In this document: piece by piece, positions 1 through 8,602 of the stretch
Numbering within the stretch: the first letter of the stretch is position 1
Layout: each line of letters starts with the position of its first letter
Assembly (NCBI RefSeq): GCF_951230155.1
Contig: NZ_CATNVD010000003.1
Coordinates: forward strand, 62,001-126,000
From: Parablautia sp. Marseille-Q6255
GTDB taxonomy: Bacteria > Bacillota > Clostridia > Lachnospirales > Lachnospiraceae
Length of the DNA stretch: 64,000 nucleotides
Reading direction: 5' to 3'
The notes under the pieces: generated by a model
What the model was told of the DNA's origin: nothing
The model's input: only the letters and a program-made list of their open reading frames with translations
Databases searched by the model: none
Program-made: the position numbers and the translations under genes

Positions 1-708
1 AAAGCTCACACCACCTGCCTCCGACGTGCCTGTCCCCGGAAATACAGACGGATCGAGGCAATCCAGATCAATCGTAAAATAGACCGGAACCTTCTGTTCC
101 CGAAGCGCCGCCACTGTCTCCCGCAGTCCTTCAAATCCAAACGGATGCATGTGCGTATGCTCCTTTGCAAAACAAAACTCCTCCCGGTCTCCGCTGCGGA
201 TACAAAACTGATGGATCCGCCCGTCTCCCAGCAGATCGTGGCAGCGCCTCAGAACACAGGCATGACTGAGCCCTGCCCCCAGATAATCGTCCCGAAGATC
301 TGCATGGGCGTCAAAGTGTATGATCTGAAGATCCGGATATTTCTTCCACACTGCACGTACCGCTCCAAGCGTCACCAGGTGCTCGCCGCCAAGCAGCAGC
401 GGAAACTTCCCGTCACTGCAGATACGCTCCGCCCGCGCTTCGATATCCGACAGTGCGGCCTCGGCGCTGCCAAAGCAAAGCTCCATATCCCCACTGTCAA
501 ATATGCGGCAGTCCGTCAGATCCTTGTCCTGATATGGGCTGTACGTCTCCAGTCCAAAGCTCTCATGGCGCATTGCCGACGGGCCAAACCGCGCTCCCGG
601 GCGAAAGCTTGTCGTAGAGTCAAACGGCGCTCCGTACAAAACGATCTGCGCATCCTCATAGGTACTGTCACATCCGATAAAATTCTCTATATTCGGTCCC
701 AGCATCAT
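1..708 (-). CDS. speB: Agmatinase (ureohydrolase family), C-terminus cut by window edge
   Basis: Mn-dependent ureohydrolase that would convert agmatine to putrescine plus urea. The frame reads from an ATG at 708 to the left edge without a stop. The metal-binding family motifs are visible in order: GGEH, DAHADLR, and near the edge DLDCLDPSVFPGTGTSEAGG, which is close to the SxDxDxxDPxxxPGTGTPxxGG signature. The start overlaps the speE stop (ATGA), with GGAGGAG just upstream. It is the last visible gene of a speA-speE-speB operon, which supports agmatinase over arginase or formiminoglutamase. The C-terminal ~50 residues lie outside the window. Confidence 0.93.
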   Translation of the reverse strand, partial: MMLGPNIENFIGCDSTYEDAQIVLYGAPFDSTTSFRPGARFGPSAMRHESFGLETYSPYQDKDLTDCRIFDSGDMELCFGSAEAALSDIEARAERICSDGKFPLLLGGEHLVTLGAVRAVWKKYPDLQIIHFDAHADLRDDYLGAGLSHACVLRRCHDLLGDGRIHQFCIRSGDREEFCFAKEHTHMHPFGFEGLRETVAALREQKVPVYFTIDLDCLDPSVFPGTGTSEAGGVSF

Positions 709-1562
709 CTCTCCTCCACCTCTTCGAGCATCTCCTCCAGAAACGCCGGGAGATAGAACGCCCCCTTATGCAATCTGGTCGTATAATACCGCGTATGCAG
801 GTTGAGCGACTGCCATTCTTCCACATTCAGATCATCGATCGGGTGGTATTTCTTGCTCGCAAAGCCAAACAGCCAGTAGCCTGCCGCATACGTTGGGATA
901 TGTGCCTGATAGACGCGGCTGATCGGGAAGGTACTCACGATCCGCTTATGGCTTCGCTGCATCGCTCCCGCATCCTCTGCATAAAACGGACTTCCCTGCT
1001 GGTTGACCATGATGCCGTCCTCCCGCAGCGCATTGTAGCAGTTCCCATAAAATTCTCTTGTAAACAGTCCCTCTGACGGTCCGAAGGGATCAGTCGAATC
1101 CACAATGATCAGATCATAGGCTGCTTCGCACCGACGGATAAATTTCAGCGCATTTTCAAAATAAATATGTACCCTGCGGTCATCCATCCGGCAGGCATTG
1201 CTCGGCAGATACGTCCGGCACGCTTCCACAACCTGCGGATCCATCTCGACCAGATCGATCCGGCGCACACGGTCGTACCGCGTCAGCTCCCGCACTACGC
1301 CGCCGTCTCCGGCTCCGATCACCAGGATATCGCGGATCCCCGGGTGGACTGCCATTGGCACATGCGTGATCATCTCGTCATAGATAAACTCATCCCGCTC
1401 TGTCAGCATCACATTTCCATCCAGCGTCAGCACTCGCCCGAACTCCGGCGTCTCAAAGATATCAATCTGCTGATAATCGCTCTTTTTTGAGTAAAGATGG
1501 CGCGTGACGCGGATACTGTGCTTCACATCCGGCGTATGAAACTCACTGAACCACATTTCCAT
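705..1562 (-). CDS. speE: Spermidine synthase (polyamine aminopropyltransferase)
   Basis: Transfers an aminopropyl group from decarboxylated S-adenosylmethionine to putrescine. The 285-residue length is normal for SpeE. Visible are the nucleotide-binding loop GAGDGG (residues 83-88), the acidic EMDP (106-109) and the catalytic-site motif DSTDPFGPSEGL (155-166). It sits 16 nt downstream of the arginine decarboxylase gene and overlaps speB by 4 nt, so the three are surely co-transcribed. No S-adenosylmethionine decarboxylase gene is visible here; it must be elsewhere, or the enzyme uses another donor or acceptor such as agmatine. Confidence 0.93.
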   Translation of the reverse strand: MEMWFSEFHTPDVKHSIRVTRHLYSKKSDYQQIDIFETPEFGRVLTLDGNVMLTERDEFIYDEMITHVPMAVHPGIRDILVIGAGDGGVVRELTRYDRVRRIDLVEMDPQVVEACRTYLPSNACRMDDRRVHIYFENALKFIRRCEAAYDLIIVDSTDPFGPSEGLFTREFYGNCYNALREDGIMVNQQGSPFYAEDAGAMQRSHKRIVSTFPISRVYQAHIPTYAAGYWLFGFASKKYHPIDDLNVEEWQSLNLHTRYYTTRLHKGAFYLPAFLEEMLEEVEER

Positions 1563-1578
1563 AGCGTAACTCCTCCTC

Positions 1579-3033
1579 TTATGCTAACACATTGATCCGC
1601 AGCAGATCCGGGTCTTCCGATCCAGTCATGCTGCAGCCCTTTTCCTTCGAATAGCGGATATGCTCCAGGATCTCATCCGTGATCCGCTCTCCCGGCGCCA
1701 GAAGCGGGATCCCCGGCGGGTAGCACATCACAAATTCACTGCACACGCGCCCCTTGCTCTCCTCGAGCGGAAGGCTGATCTTCTCTGCGTAAAATGCCTC
1801 CTGCGGACTCGTGACAACCTCCGGCTCCACATACTCCTGATCCAGCAGTCCGGTTCCGTCCTTCTGATACCGGCGCTTGATCTCTGCCAGCGCACTTACC
1901 AGACGCTCCAGCTCTTGAGCGCGGTCCCCCATAGAAAGATATGCCAGGATGTTTCCGATATCTCCGAACTCAATCTGGATATCATACTCATCCCGCAAAA
2001 TATCATAGACCTCAATGCCTGCCAGACCGATATCCAGCGTATGCACACTCAGCTTCGTCGTATCAAAATCGAAAATAGAATTTCCATTTAAAAGCTCGCG
2101 GCCAAACGCATAATAACCGCCTACCGCGTTGATCTCCTGACGCGCATATTCCGCCATATCAGCCACCTTGTGGAACACCTCGCGTCCGCGAAGCGCCAGA
2201 TTGCGGCGGCTGATATCAAGACTTGACATCAGCAGATAGCTGCCCGACGTCGTCTGCGTCAGATTGATGATCTGTCTGACATAGCCGGCGTGGACCTTCG
2301 GTCCTGTCAAAAGCAGACTCGACTGTGTCAGGCTGCCGCCGCTCTTATGCATGGAGACAGCCGCCATATCCGCCCCCGCTGCCATGGCCGAGACCGGAAG
2401 CCCGCCGCCAAAATAAAAATGGGTCCCGTGCGCCTCATCTGCCAGGCAGAGCATACCGGCATCATGCGCCATCCGTACGATCGCGCGCAGATCGCTGCAA
2501 ATCCCGTAATAAGTCGGATTATTGACCAGCACTGCCACCGCCTTCGGGTGCTCCGCGATCGCCTTTGCCACCTGCTCTCTTTGCATACCCAGTGAGATCC
2601 CCAGATGCTGATCCACCTCAGGATTGACGTACACCGGCACTGCTCCGCACAAGACCAGAGCATTGATCACACTTCTGTGTACGTTGCGCGGCAGGATGAT
2701 CTCATCTCCCCGCTTGCAGGCCGTCAGCACCATACTCTGTACAGAGCTGGTCGTTCCTCCTACCATCAGGAAGGCATTTGCTGCTCCAAAAGCATCCGCT
2801 GCGAGCTCCTCGGCCTCCCGGATCACGGAGACGGGATGGCACAGATTGTCCAGCGGCTTCATACTGTTTACATCGACCCCCACACACTGCTGCCCCAGAA
2901 AAGCAGTCAGTTCCGGATTTCCGCGTCCATGCTTGTGCCCCGGCACGTCAAAGGGGACCACGCGCATCCGCCGGAATGTCTCCAGCGCCTCATAGATCGG
3001 GGCACGGTTCTGGTCAAGATGTGTTCGGTACAT
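1579..3033 (-). CDS. speA: Orn/Lys/Arg decarboxylase, probable arginine decarboxylase
   Basis: PLP-dependent fold-type I decarboxylase of the short Gram-positive type (484 residues, no wing domain). The PLP lysine is K230 in the SMHKSGGSLTQSS motif, and DEAHG is at 199-203. Arginine is inferred as substrate because speE and speB follow directly, giving arginine to agmatine to putrescine to spermidine. The frame is open further upstream to 3147, but the ATG at 3033 is preferred: the protein family begins around MYRTHLDQ and GAGGAGGTTGGAGAG lies upstream. Lysine or ornithine decarboxylase remains possible from sequence alone. Confidence 0.9.
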   Translation of the reverse strand: MYRTHLDQNRAPIYEALETFRRMRVVPFDVPGHKHGRGNPELTAFLGQQCVGVDVNSMKPLDNLCHPVSVIREAEELAADAFGAANAFLMVGGTTSSVQSMVLTACKRGDEIILPRNVHRSVINALVLCGAVPVYVNPEVDQHLGISLGMQREQVAKAIAEHPKAVAVLVNNPTYYGICSDLRAIVRMAHDAGMLCLADEAHGTHFYFGGGLPVSAMAAGADMAAVSMHKSGGSLTQSSLLLTGPKVHAGYVRQIINLTQTTSGSYLLMSSLDISRRNLALRGREVFHKVADMAEYARQEINAVGGYYAFGRELLNGNSIFDFDTTKLSVHTLDIGLAGIEVYDILRDEYDIQIEFGDIGNILAYLSMGDRAQELERLVSALAEIKRRYQKDGTGLLDQEYVEPEVVTSPQEAFYAEKISLPLEESKGRVCSEFVMCYPPGIPLLAPGERITDEILEHIRYSKEKGCSMTGSEDPDLLRINVLA

Positions 3034-3094
3034 ATTCAACTCTCCAACCTCCTCTTTTTTCTTTTGCATCCGTGCGCATCTTGATTTTGCGGTA

Positions 3095-3116
3095 CAGGAA
3101 AGTGAGAACTTTCCTG
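3095..3116 (-). promoter_or_regulatory. Second hairpin in speA leader
   Basis: A perfect 9-bp stem, CAGGAAAGT pairing with ACTTTCCTG around a 4-nt loop, lies between the terminator-like hairpin and the speA start. It has no U-tract, so it is not itself a terminator. It could protect the message or take part in alternative folding. Confidence 0.5.
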
Positions 3117-3123
3117 ATACTGC

Positions 3124-3158
3124 AAAAAACGCAGGCTGTGCTCCCACACAAACCTGCG
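3124..3158 (-). terminator. Terminator-like hairpin in speA leader (possible attenuator)
   Basis: On the minus strand CGCAGG pairs with CCTGCG (3130-3158), with an inner TGTG/CACA helix, followed directly by six T residues (3124-3129). It lies about 90 nt upstream of the speA start and about 280 nt past the deacetylase stop. It could end the upstream operon or act as an attenuator for speA. Confidence 0.6.
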
Positions 3159-3437
3159 CTGATCGTTTTATGATAAGTACGCCTTTCCCTCACCCGATCT
3201 GCTGATCCGGCTGAAAACAAAAAGCGATAAATAACATTCAACTAAGACGGAATGAACAGAGTCTATATAGTAAGGATACTTTTACTACTCTTATTGACCG
3301 TTTCACAAGTATGCGCCAAAGCACATTTTGATTATAAAGTAATCAACTTATAAAATTTGAGCTTTTAACTCCATCAATAAGTTTGAAAAGACTCTTTCTC
3401 AATCTATCCTTTCAAAATCGGATAAATTTTACCATAA

Positions 3438-4358
3438 TCATCCCGCCTCTGTCAAGTCTTTCAGTGTCCCGAACCGGTATCCCATCTCCTCCCATTTCGT
3501 CAGAAGCTCATCGAGGATCGCCCCGTTCGTCGCAGATGTATTATGCAAAAGGACAACTGCTCCCGGGTGGATACGTCCCAGCAGCTTATCAAACGCTTCC
3601 TCCTTCGTCGGCTGCTTATCCTCATACCAGTCTACATAGGCAAGGCTCCAGAAAAAGGTCTGATATCCCAGCTGCTGTGCCATTTTAAGGTTTGCCTGAC
3701 TGTATTTCCCCTGCGGCGGACGGTAGTACTTTGAAATCTCCTGCCCGGTCGTCTCCTTAAATATCTGTTCCAGGTCCCTGATCTCCTTTTCAAACGCAGT
3801 CATTTCTGCGATTCTGGACATATCCGGGTGGTGCATGGTATGGTTGCCAACCGTATGCCCCTCCGCGAGCATCTGCCGGATCAGCTCCGGATTATCCGCG
3901 ATAAAATTGCCTACTGCAAAAAAGGTCGCCGGGGCCTGATGTTTTTTCAGCGCCGCAAGAATCGCCGGCGTGTTTCCATTTTCATATCCGCAGTCAAAGG
4001 TAAGATAGATCACTTTTTCCTGCGTATCCTGCGCATACCACGCTCCGTAGGGCGCGAGCTCTTCCCGGGTCGCATTTGCGACAGGGGGCTTTCCCTCCTC
4101 CTGAAAGCTTAGGCCCCAGTTGCCCTCCGCGCTGTTTGTGAGTATGCCGTCCGCTGTATTTTTGCCGGACGCGGGGTCAGATGGCAGCTCCTGCTGCAGA
4201 TCATGCCCCACAGACGCCGGGACGCTTCCGTACCGCAGCACCGCAGCAGATCTGCCTGCAAAAAATGCGGCGATAAGCAATCCTATCACCGCAGATACCC
4301 GAAATACTCTTTTTTTCTGTTTAAACCTCAGATTTTTGATCTTGATCTTCTGAATCAT
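3438..4358 (-). CDS. PdaA-like polysaccharide (MurNAc) deacetylase, membrane-anchored
   Basis: NodB-domain deacetylase of 306 residues acting outside the membrane. A basic N-terminus and one membrane segment (~18-38) are followed by a linker and the NodB domain (~115-306). Motif 1 reads TFDCGYENGNT (120-130). The first Asp (catalytic base) is present, but the metal-ligand Asp is Cys. Bacillus PdaA likewise has a non-Asp residue here (TFDNGYENG), so delta-lactam-type peptidoglycan deacetylase is the best match. The HxxxH metal pair is in GNHTMHHP (H173, H177). The ATG at 4358 has GGAG six bases upstream and is preferred over a GTG at 4403 that touches the preceding stop. It is the last gene of a six-gene operon. 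Confidence 0.82.
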   Translation of the reverse strand: MIQKIKIKNLRFKQKKRVFRVSAVIGLLIAAFFAGRSAAVLRYGSVPASVGHDLQQELPSDPASGKNTADGILTNSAEGNWGLSFQEEGKPPVANATREELAPYGAWYAQDTQEKVIYLTFDCGYENGNTPAILAALKKHQAPATFFAVGNFIADNPELIRQMLAEGHTVGNHTMHHPDMSRIAEMTAFEKEIRDLEQIFKETTGQEISKYYRPPQGKYSQANLKMAQQLGYQTFFWSLAYVDWYEDKQPTKEEAFDKLLGRIHPGAVVLLHNTSATNGAILDELLTKWEEMGYRFGTLKDLTEAG

Positions 4359-4402
4359 CTGTCGCTCCGGTATGCAAATCCTTACCAAAGCATATGCGTC
4401 CA

Positions 4403-4738
4403 CTACAGAGTATATACCATGACTCCCGTGATGATGATCAGATTGCCGATCAGCTGCCCCTTTGTAAACCGCTCTTTGAGGATCACGTAGGACAATATCA
4501 TCACAAATACGTAGCTGAACGTATCAATAACTGCGCCGTACTTCATGTCGACCTTTGTATAGGCATACGTGTTCAGAAGCAGTACGGAAAACGCGATCCC
4601 ATATGCAACGATCACCCGCCAGTTCAGATATTCATAGATCCAGCTTTTGTGTTCTTCCTGCGCGCTCCGTTTGAGCAGCACCTGAGAAACTGCTGTAAAA
4701 AATGTCGCTGCAAACATCAATAACAGATATGGCCACAT
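4403..4738 (-). CDS. Small EamA/SMR-type membrane transporter subunit (second of pair)
   Basis: 111-residue, four-helix membrane protein of the EamA/small multidrug resistance fold. It ends in a typical LKERFTKGQLIGNLIIITGV helix-4 region. It lies 20 nt downstream of a similar 125-residue gene, so the two probably form a heterodimer, as in ArnE/ArnF undecaprenyl-phosphate-aminoarabinose flippases or paired SMR exporters. The neighbouring ArnC-like glycosyltransferase favours a lipid-linked-sugar flippase over a drug pump. That is inference from context. Confidence 0.75.
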   Translation of the reverse strand: MWPYLLLMFAATFFTAVSQVLLKRSAQEEHKSWIYEYLNWRVIVAYGIAFSVLLLNTYAYTKVDMKYGAVIDTFSYVFVMILSYVILKERFTKGQLIGNLIIITGVMVYTL

Positions 4739-4758
4739 GGTTCATCCTTCCTCCTAAG

Positions 4759-5136
4759 CTATGCATTCCCTGCGTTTTCGTCCTTCCCTGCACTCAGTGA
4801 TACCACAATGACGCCCGCCAGCACGATAAACAGCCCGATGACATTGCGCACGGTCAGATGTTCTCCGAAGATCGTCACCGCCCAGAGCTGACTCCACAGC
4901 AGATACACGCTGCGGTTCGCAAAGCCGATATTCAGGTCAAACTTTTTGATGATCTTCTGCCAGCAGAACGCATACAAAAAGCAGACAAAAAACATCAGAA
5001 ATACAAACAGATACAGCCTCGGATTTTTCAGGCCTCCTGCGTTAAATTCCCGCGAAGCAAACTTGGAAAAAACGCTTGTAAATGAAAACATCATCACACT
5101 CAGATGTAAAAACAGATAATCCTTCAGTCTTTCCAT
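4759..5136 (-). CDS. Small EamA/SMR-type membrane transporter subunit (first of pair)
   Basis: 125-residue, four-helix membrane protein. Helix 4 carries the EamA-like FGEHLTVRNVIGLFIVLAGV stretch. The start overlaps the end of the ATP-grasp gene by 13 nt, indicating translational coupling. It is paired with the next gene; the two differ clearly in sequence, as expected for a heterodimer. The substrate is unknown; a lipid-linked intermediate made by the upstream glycosyltransferase is the obvious candidate. Confidence 0.75.
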   Translation of the reverse strand: MERLKDYLFLHLSVMMFSFTSVFSKFASREFNAGGLKNPRLYLFVFLMFFVCFLYAFCWQKIIKKFDLNIGFANRSVYLLWSQLWAVTIFGEHLTVRNVIGLFIVLAGVIVVSLSAGKDENAGNA

Positions 5137-6335
5137 AATTCCTCCAGTGTGCTGCCGTCTACACAGATACAGCGGTAGACCTGTCCGACGATCTTGTCAA
5201 GCTCTTCTACGCTGTCTGCTGCAGCGACCACGTGACCGATCCGTGTCGTACCGTTCTCCATCGCCTCAACGGCATGACCGACCGGAAAGTCAAGCTCTGC
5301 CACAATCCCCTGTTCCCGTATCCGCGCCAGCCGCCTCTCATCAATCGCGGTGATCGTCCCGTTCACAGGGCTCATCAGAAGCTTCGCCATACACGGAACG
5401 CCCTCTTTTTCCGGAGAAAAGTCAAGCGGTATGCCCATTGCATTTTCCAGGATCTTTTCATAAAAATCAAATCCATAATACATGGAGATCAGCTCCGGGA
5501 TACAGGTCGCGCCGGTCCGCCCTCCGATCTCGATGACGGATACCCGGTCATTATCCACAAATACGTCGGCATTGATGGAGCAGTTATCCAGGCCGAGCGC
5601 CGCTACCGCGCGCTCCATCTGCCTGAGGATCTCCTGCTGTACTTTTTCATCTCCCCGGTAAGGAAAGCCGTGTCCGGCAGGGATCGTGACCGTTTTGCTG
5701 CGGTAGACAAACTTTTCATGCGGCGCCAGAAATACAAGCCTGCCATTTTGCACAATACCGTCCACACCGATCTCGGTCCCGCCAAGCCGTTCCTCTACAA
5801 GCACGTACGGCTTCCCGGAACGCTCCAGCGCTGTCCGGTATGCCGCCTCCAGCTGATCCTCCCGCTTTACGATCGTGATGCCACGGCTGCCGGAGCTGTC
5901 GACCCGCTTGACGACAACCGGATAGCCGATCCGGCGCGCCGCCTGGTACGCCTCCTCAAGGGAGTATGCCTGGCAGTACGCCGCCGCCGATACATGACCG
6001 CGTTCAAAGGCCTGCTTCATCTGCGCCTTGTCCGTCGCCCGCACCGCCGCCTCCTCGGAAAGTCCGGTAAGCCCCATGCGTTCACAGACGTATCCGATCG
6101 TCGAGACAGCTACGTCTGTCCCGGTCGTACAGATCCCGTCTATCTGCTCCTCCTGTGCCATTGCCAGGATCGCTTCTTTGTCTGTCGTATTAATATAATA
6201 TGCCTTATCTGCCAGCGCAAATCCGGGATACTCTCCCGGAATGCTTGCAACGATCGTATAGAGTCCCATACGCTTCGCTGTCTGGATCAGAGGCACCTGA
6301 TAGATACTGGCACCCAGTATGATTATTTTCTTCAT
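5124..6335 (-). CDS. ATP-grasp ligase, carboxylate-amine type
   Basis: 403-residue ATP-grasp protein. It has a Rossmann-like pre-ATP domain (MKKIIILGAS, ~1-110), the ATP-binding lysine strand VVKRVDSSGSRG, and the Mg-binding EIGGRTGATCIPELIS motif. The family joins a carboxylate to an amine through an acyl-phosphate (carnosine synthase, PurK-like and antibiotic ligases). The substrate cannot be read from sequence. The operon partners (PLP enzyme, glycosyltransferase, flippase-like pair) suggest it aminoacylates a sugar or small molecule. The frame is open to 6506, but the ATG at 6335 with GGGGGAAAGG upstream is chosen because the 57 residues before it are Arg-rich shadow sequence. Confidence 0.85.
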   Translation of the reverse strand: MKKIIILGASIYQVPLIQTAKRMGLYTIVASIPGEYPGFALADKAYYINTTDKEAILAMAQEEQIDGICTTGTDVAVSTIGYVCERMGLTGLSEEAAVRATDKAQMKQAFERGHVSAAAYCQAYSLEEAYQAARRIGYPVVVKRVDSSGSRGITIVKREDQLEAAYRTALERSGKPYVLVEERLGGTEIGVDGIVQNGRLVFLAPHEKFVYRSKTVTIPAGHGFPYRGDEKVQQEILRQMERAVAALGLDNCSINADVFVDNDRVSVIEIGGRTGATCIPELISMYYGFDFYEKILENAMGIPLDFSPEKEGVPCMAKLLMSPVNGTITAIDERRLARIREQGIVAELDFPVGHAVEAMENGTTRIGHVVAAADSVEELDKIVGQVYRCICVDGSTLEELWKD

Positions 6336-6354
6336 ATACCTTTCCCCCGGTTCC

Positions 6355-7428
6355 TCACAATCCGGTACTCTCCTGTGCAGGCTGCGCCCCGGCGCCATCC
6401 CGCGCATGATCCGGCTGTGCGCCATCCGGCGCGCCGCCCGTCTGCTCCTTCGCACATGCCGCCTCCGCGCGCATGACCTCTCTGACCATCCCGTGAAGCG
6501 TTCCATCTCCTGCGTTTACCGTCTCCCGCACAATATACTGCGGCGTATTGTTCAGTATCATAATGATCTTTCCCAGATATTCTCCCACAATGCCAAGCAC
6601 CATCAGCACCAGCCCGAACAGAAATACCATCGTGCACAGCGTAGAAGACCATCCCACCGGGATATCCGGGTACAGGATCTTGTTGAGCACGACCAGTATG
6701 GAAATGATCACGCCCGCCATTGCAGAAAAGATCCCAAGGAAAAAGGATACGCGCAGCGGGATCACCGAAAAATTCCAGTATGCCAGCCACAGATTGAACA
6801 GCTTGCGGAAGGTATAGCCCGATGTGCCGACCTCCCTCTTATGATGCTCGACCGGAACATTTCCGATATTATGTGTCACACGGTAAAAGATACCGTCAAT
6901 ATATGGATTATAGCTCTCGTATTTGATCACCTCATCGCGGACCGCCCGCGTGATGATCCAGAAATTGCTCGAGACAATATCCTTTGGGCGGTTCAGCATG
7001 ATCCGTGAGCTCACCTCATTGATCTTGCTGGTAAGATTTTTGAGAGCAGAATTTTTCCTCACCGGATATACGCCGTATACGACGTCATAGCCCTCCTCGA
7101 TCTTGTGCACAAGCTTAAAGATCTGCGACGGATGCGTCTGCATATCATCGTCCATGCCGAGCACAAGCTCTCCTTTCGTATACTGCAGCGCTGCCATCAG
7201 AGCATTATGCTGCCCGAAGTTGCGCATCAGATTGACGCCGCAGACATTCGGATACTGCCGGCCAAGCCCGCAGATCTGGGCATAAGTACCGTCCTTTGAT
7301 CCGTCGTTGACCAGGACAAACTCACACTCATAGCCCTCATTTTTATCAAATTCTTCCATTACCATCTCAACGACCCTGCGGATCGTCTTTTCTGAATAAT
7401 AGCATGGTATTACGATTGAAACTAACAT
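6355..7428 (-). CDS. Family 2 glycosyltransferase, ArnC/DPM1-like, membrane-anchored
   Basis: 357-residue GT2 enzyme. The N-terminal GT-A domain shows VSIVIPCYYSEKTI at the start, VNDGSKDGT and the DDDMQTHP metal site. Two C-terminal membrane helices (~225-290) follow, as in ArnC, GtrB and dolichol-phosphate mannosyl transferases. It most likely transfers a sugar from a nucleotide donor to undecaprenyl phosphate on the cytoplasmic face. The last ~40 residues form an Ala/Gly/Pro-rich tail unlike the family core. The start overlaps the PLP-enzyme stop by 7 nt, with GGGGAG upstream. Confidence 0.88.
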   Translation of the reverse strand: MLVSIVIPCYYSEKTIRRVVEMVMEEFDKNEGYECEFVLVNDGSKDGTYAQICGLGRQYPNVCGVNLMRNFGQHNALMAALQYTKGELVLGMDDDMQTHPSQIFKLVHKIEEGYDVVYGVYPVRKNSALKNLTSKINEVSSRIMLNRPKDIVSSNFWIITRAVRDEVIKYESYNPYIDGIFYRVTHNIGNVPVEHHKREVGTSGYTFRKLFNLWLAYWNFSVIPLRVSFFLGIFSAMAGVIISILVVLNKILYPDIPVGWSSTLCTMVFLFGLVLMVLGIVGEYLGKIIMILNNTPQYIVRETVNAGDGTLHGMVREVMRAEAACAKEQTGGAPDGAQPDHARDGAGAQPAQESTGL

Positions 7429-8393
7429 TCCAGCTCCCCTGCTCCCTCTTTTGCCAGAAAATCATAAAACAGCGGCGCTCCCCCCGTATGCAGGAAAAGG
7501 ATCCTGCTGCCTGTGATCTTCTGTTCCCTGATGTATTCCTTCATTCCCCAGAACGCCTTTCCTGTATAAACAGGATCGAGCGGAATACCATTTTCTATAT
7601 ATTCTGTACGGATACACGACCGGATCGCATCGTCATACACCCCGTATCCTCCGGCCCGGTATCCATCCAGCAAAAGGATCTCCTTCTCAAACTGCTCCGG
7701 AAGGGGCTGCCCGAGCTTCGCAAAATAGTCGCGGATACCTCCTGCGATCACCGAAAACGCCCTGTCCGTCTCGCGTGACGAGATCATAATGCCGATGATC
7801 TTCTTCTTATCCTGCGCCAGAAGATGCCCGCAGATCAGGCCGCTTTGCGTCGCCCCGGTGCCGGAAGGACAGAAGATGTAATCAAATGGTCTGCCGCATT
7901 CCCGCTCAAACTGCAGGATCTCGGAATAGGCCTTCGCATACGCCGAAGCGGCCGTCCCTTCATTCCCGCATCCGTACTTGTCTCCATAAATATAATAGGG
8001 CCGCCTGCCCCTGGCGCAAAGTTCCTCCATCACACGCTCCACGCTGTCCGCGATCGCCGTCTTTTCGCAATGTACGATTCGCGTGCGCGTCCAGTCGATC
8101 AGGTGTGTATTATTCGTCGCAGCGCCATCCTCCTGCTCTTCATGGGAACAGATCATGGTACACTCCACCCCTCTGGAAAAGCAGAGATTAGAAAGTACCC
8201 GGCAGAGATTGGAGTGCCGACTCCCGTATATGATCATAGAGTCACAGCCCTTCTGCTGCATATCCTCAAAAAATGCCTGCGCGATCCGCACCTTATTTCC
8301 GCCCATGGAAAATGGAAGCAGATCATCCCGCATCATATAAAGCTCATTTTCTCTGTCATTTTCGTATCGTATCCGCTGAATCTGCGTCGCCAT
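7422..8393 (-). CDS. PLP-dependent enzyme, D-cysteine desulfhydrase/ACC deaminase family
   Basis: 323-residue fold-type II PLP enzyme. The cofactor lysine is K34 in MGGNKVR, and a Ser/Thr/Gly phosphate loop is visible in SGTGATQSG. The family includes D-cysteine desulfhydrase and ACC deaminase, but members within biosynthetic operons can have other roles. It is the first gene of the operon reading PLP enzyme, glycosyltransferase, ATP-grasp, two EamA-like proteins, deacetylase. The ATG at 8393 has AAAGGAG seven bases upstream; an upstream in-frame start at 8423 lacks one. Confidence 0.83.
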   Translation of the reverse strand: MATQIQRIRYENDRENELYMMRDDLLPFSMGGNKVRIAQAFFEDMQQKGCDSMIIYGSRHSNLCRVLSNLCFSRGVECTMICSHEEQEDGAATNNTHLIDWTRTRIVHCEKTAIADSVERVMEELCARGRRPYYIYGDKYGCGNEGTAASAYAKAYSEILQFERECGRPFDYIFCPSGTGATQSGLICGHLLAQDKKKIIGIMISSRETDRAFSVIAGGIRDYFAKLGQPLPEQFEKEILLLDGYRAGGYGVYDDAIRSCIRTEYIENGIPLDPVYTGKAFWGMKEYIREQKITGSRILFLHTGGAPLFYDFLAKEGAGELEC

Positions 8394-8500
8394 GTCCGAG
8401 CTCCTTTGCGATTTATTTAACAAATATCTACCCGAATATTATAGAGTATTTTCCCCCTGTGCGCAAGTAAATGCGCAAGGAAGTTTACAAAAGCCAATTT

Positions 8501-8547
8501 ACAAAAGGATACCGCGGACAGTATCGGCGCCGACACCATCCGCGGTA
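8501..8547 (-). terminator. Probable terminator of the GH18 gene
   Basis: TACCGCGGA (8510-8518) pairs with TCCGCGGTA (8539-8547), with a self-complementary TCGGCGCCGA inside, followed on the minus strand by CCTTTTG. It lies 55 nt past the GH18 stop. Confidence 0.6.
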
Positions 8548-8602
8548 ATTCACCTGCTTCTTATTTTATTTCATCCTGCGAAAGCCTTCTGCCAGCCCGC
8601 CG

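Larger units (their letters stand above)
3034..3437 (-). other. speA leader and intergenic region
   Basis: This 404-nt stretch separates speA from the upstream deacetylase gene. It holds two hairpins annotated separately and no convincing protein gene. A weak TTG-started frame from 3241 reads into the terminator hairpin and contains an Arg-rich run (RVRERR) just before it; it lacks a ribosome binding site. The part beyond about 3240 is AT-rich and should contain the speA promoter, but no well-spaced -35/-10 pair was found. Confidence 0.5.

Noticed and set aside
3438-4358. Calling the deacetylase ArnD
   Set aside because: Motif 1 (TFDCGYENG) fits the PdaA branch better than the ArnD TFDD-type motif.
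5232-6476. 414-residue plus-strand open frame opposite the ATP-grasp gene
   Set aside because: Arg/His/Leu-rich antisense shadow of a clear ATP-grasp gene; no ribosome binding site or family motif.
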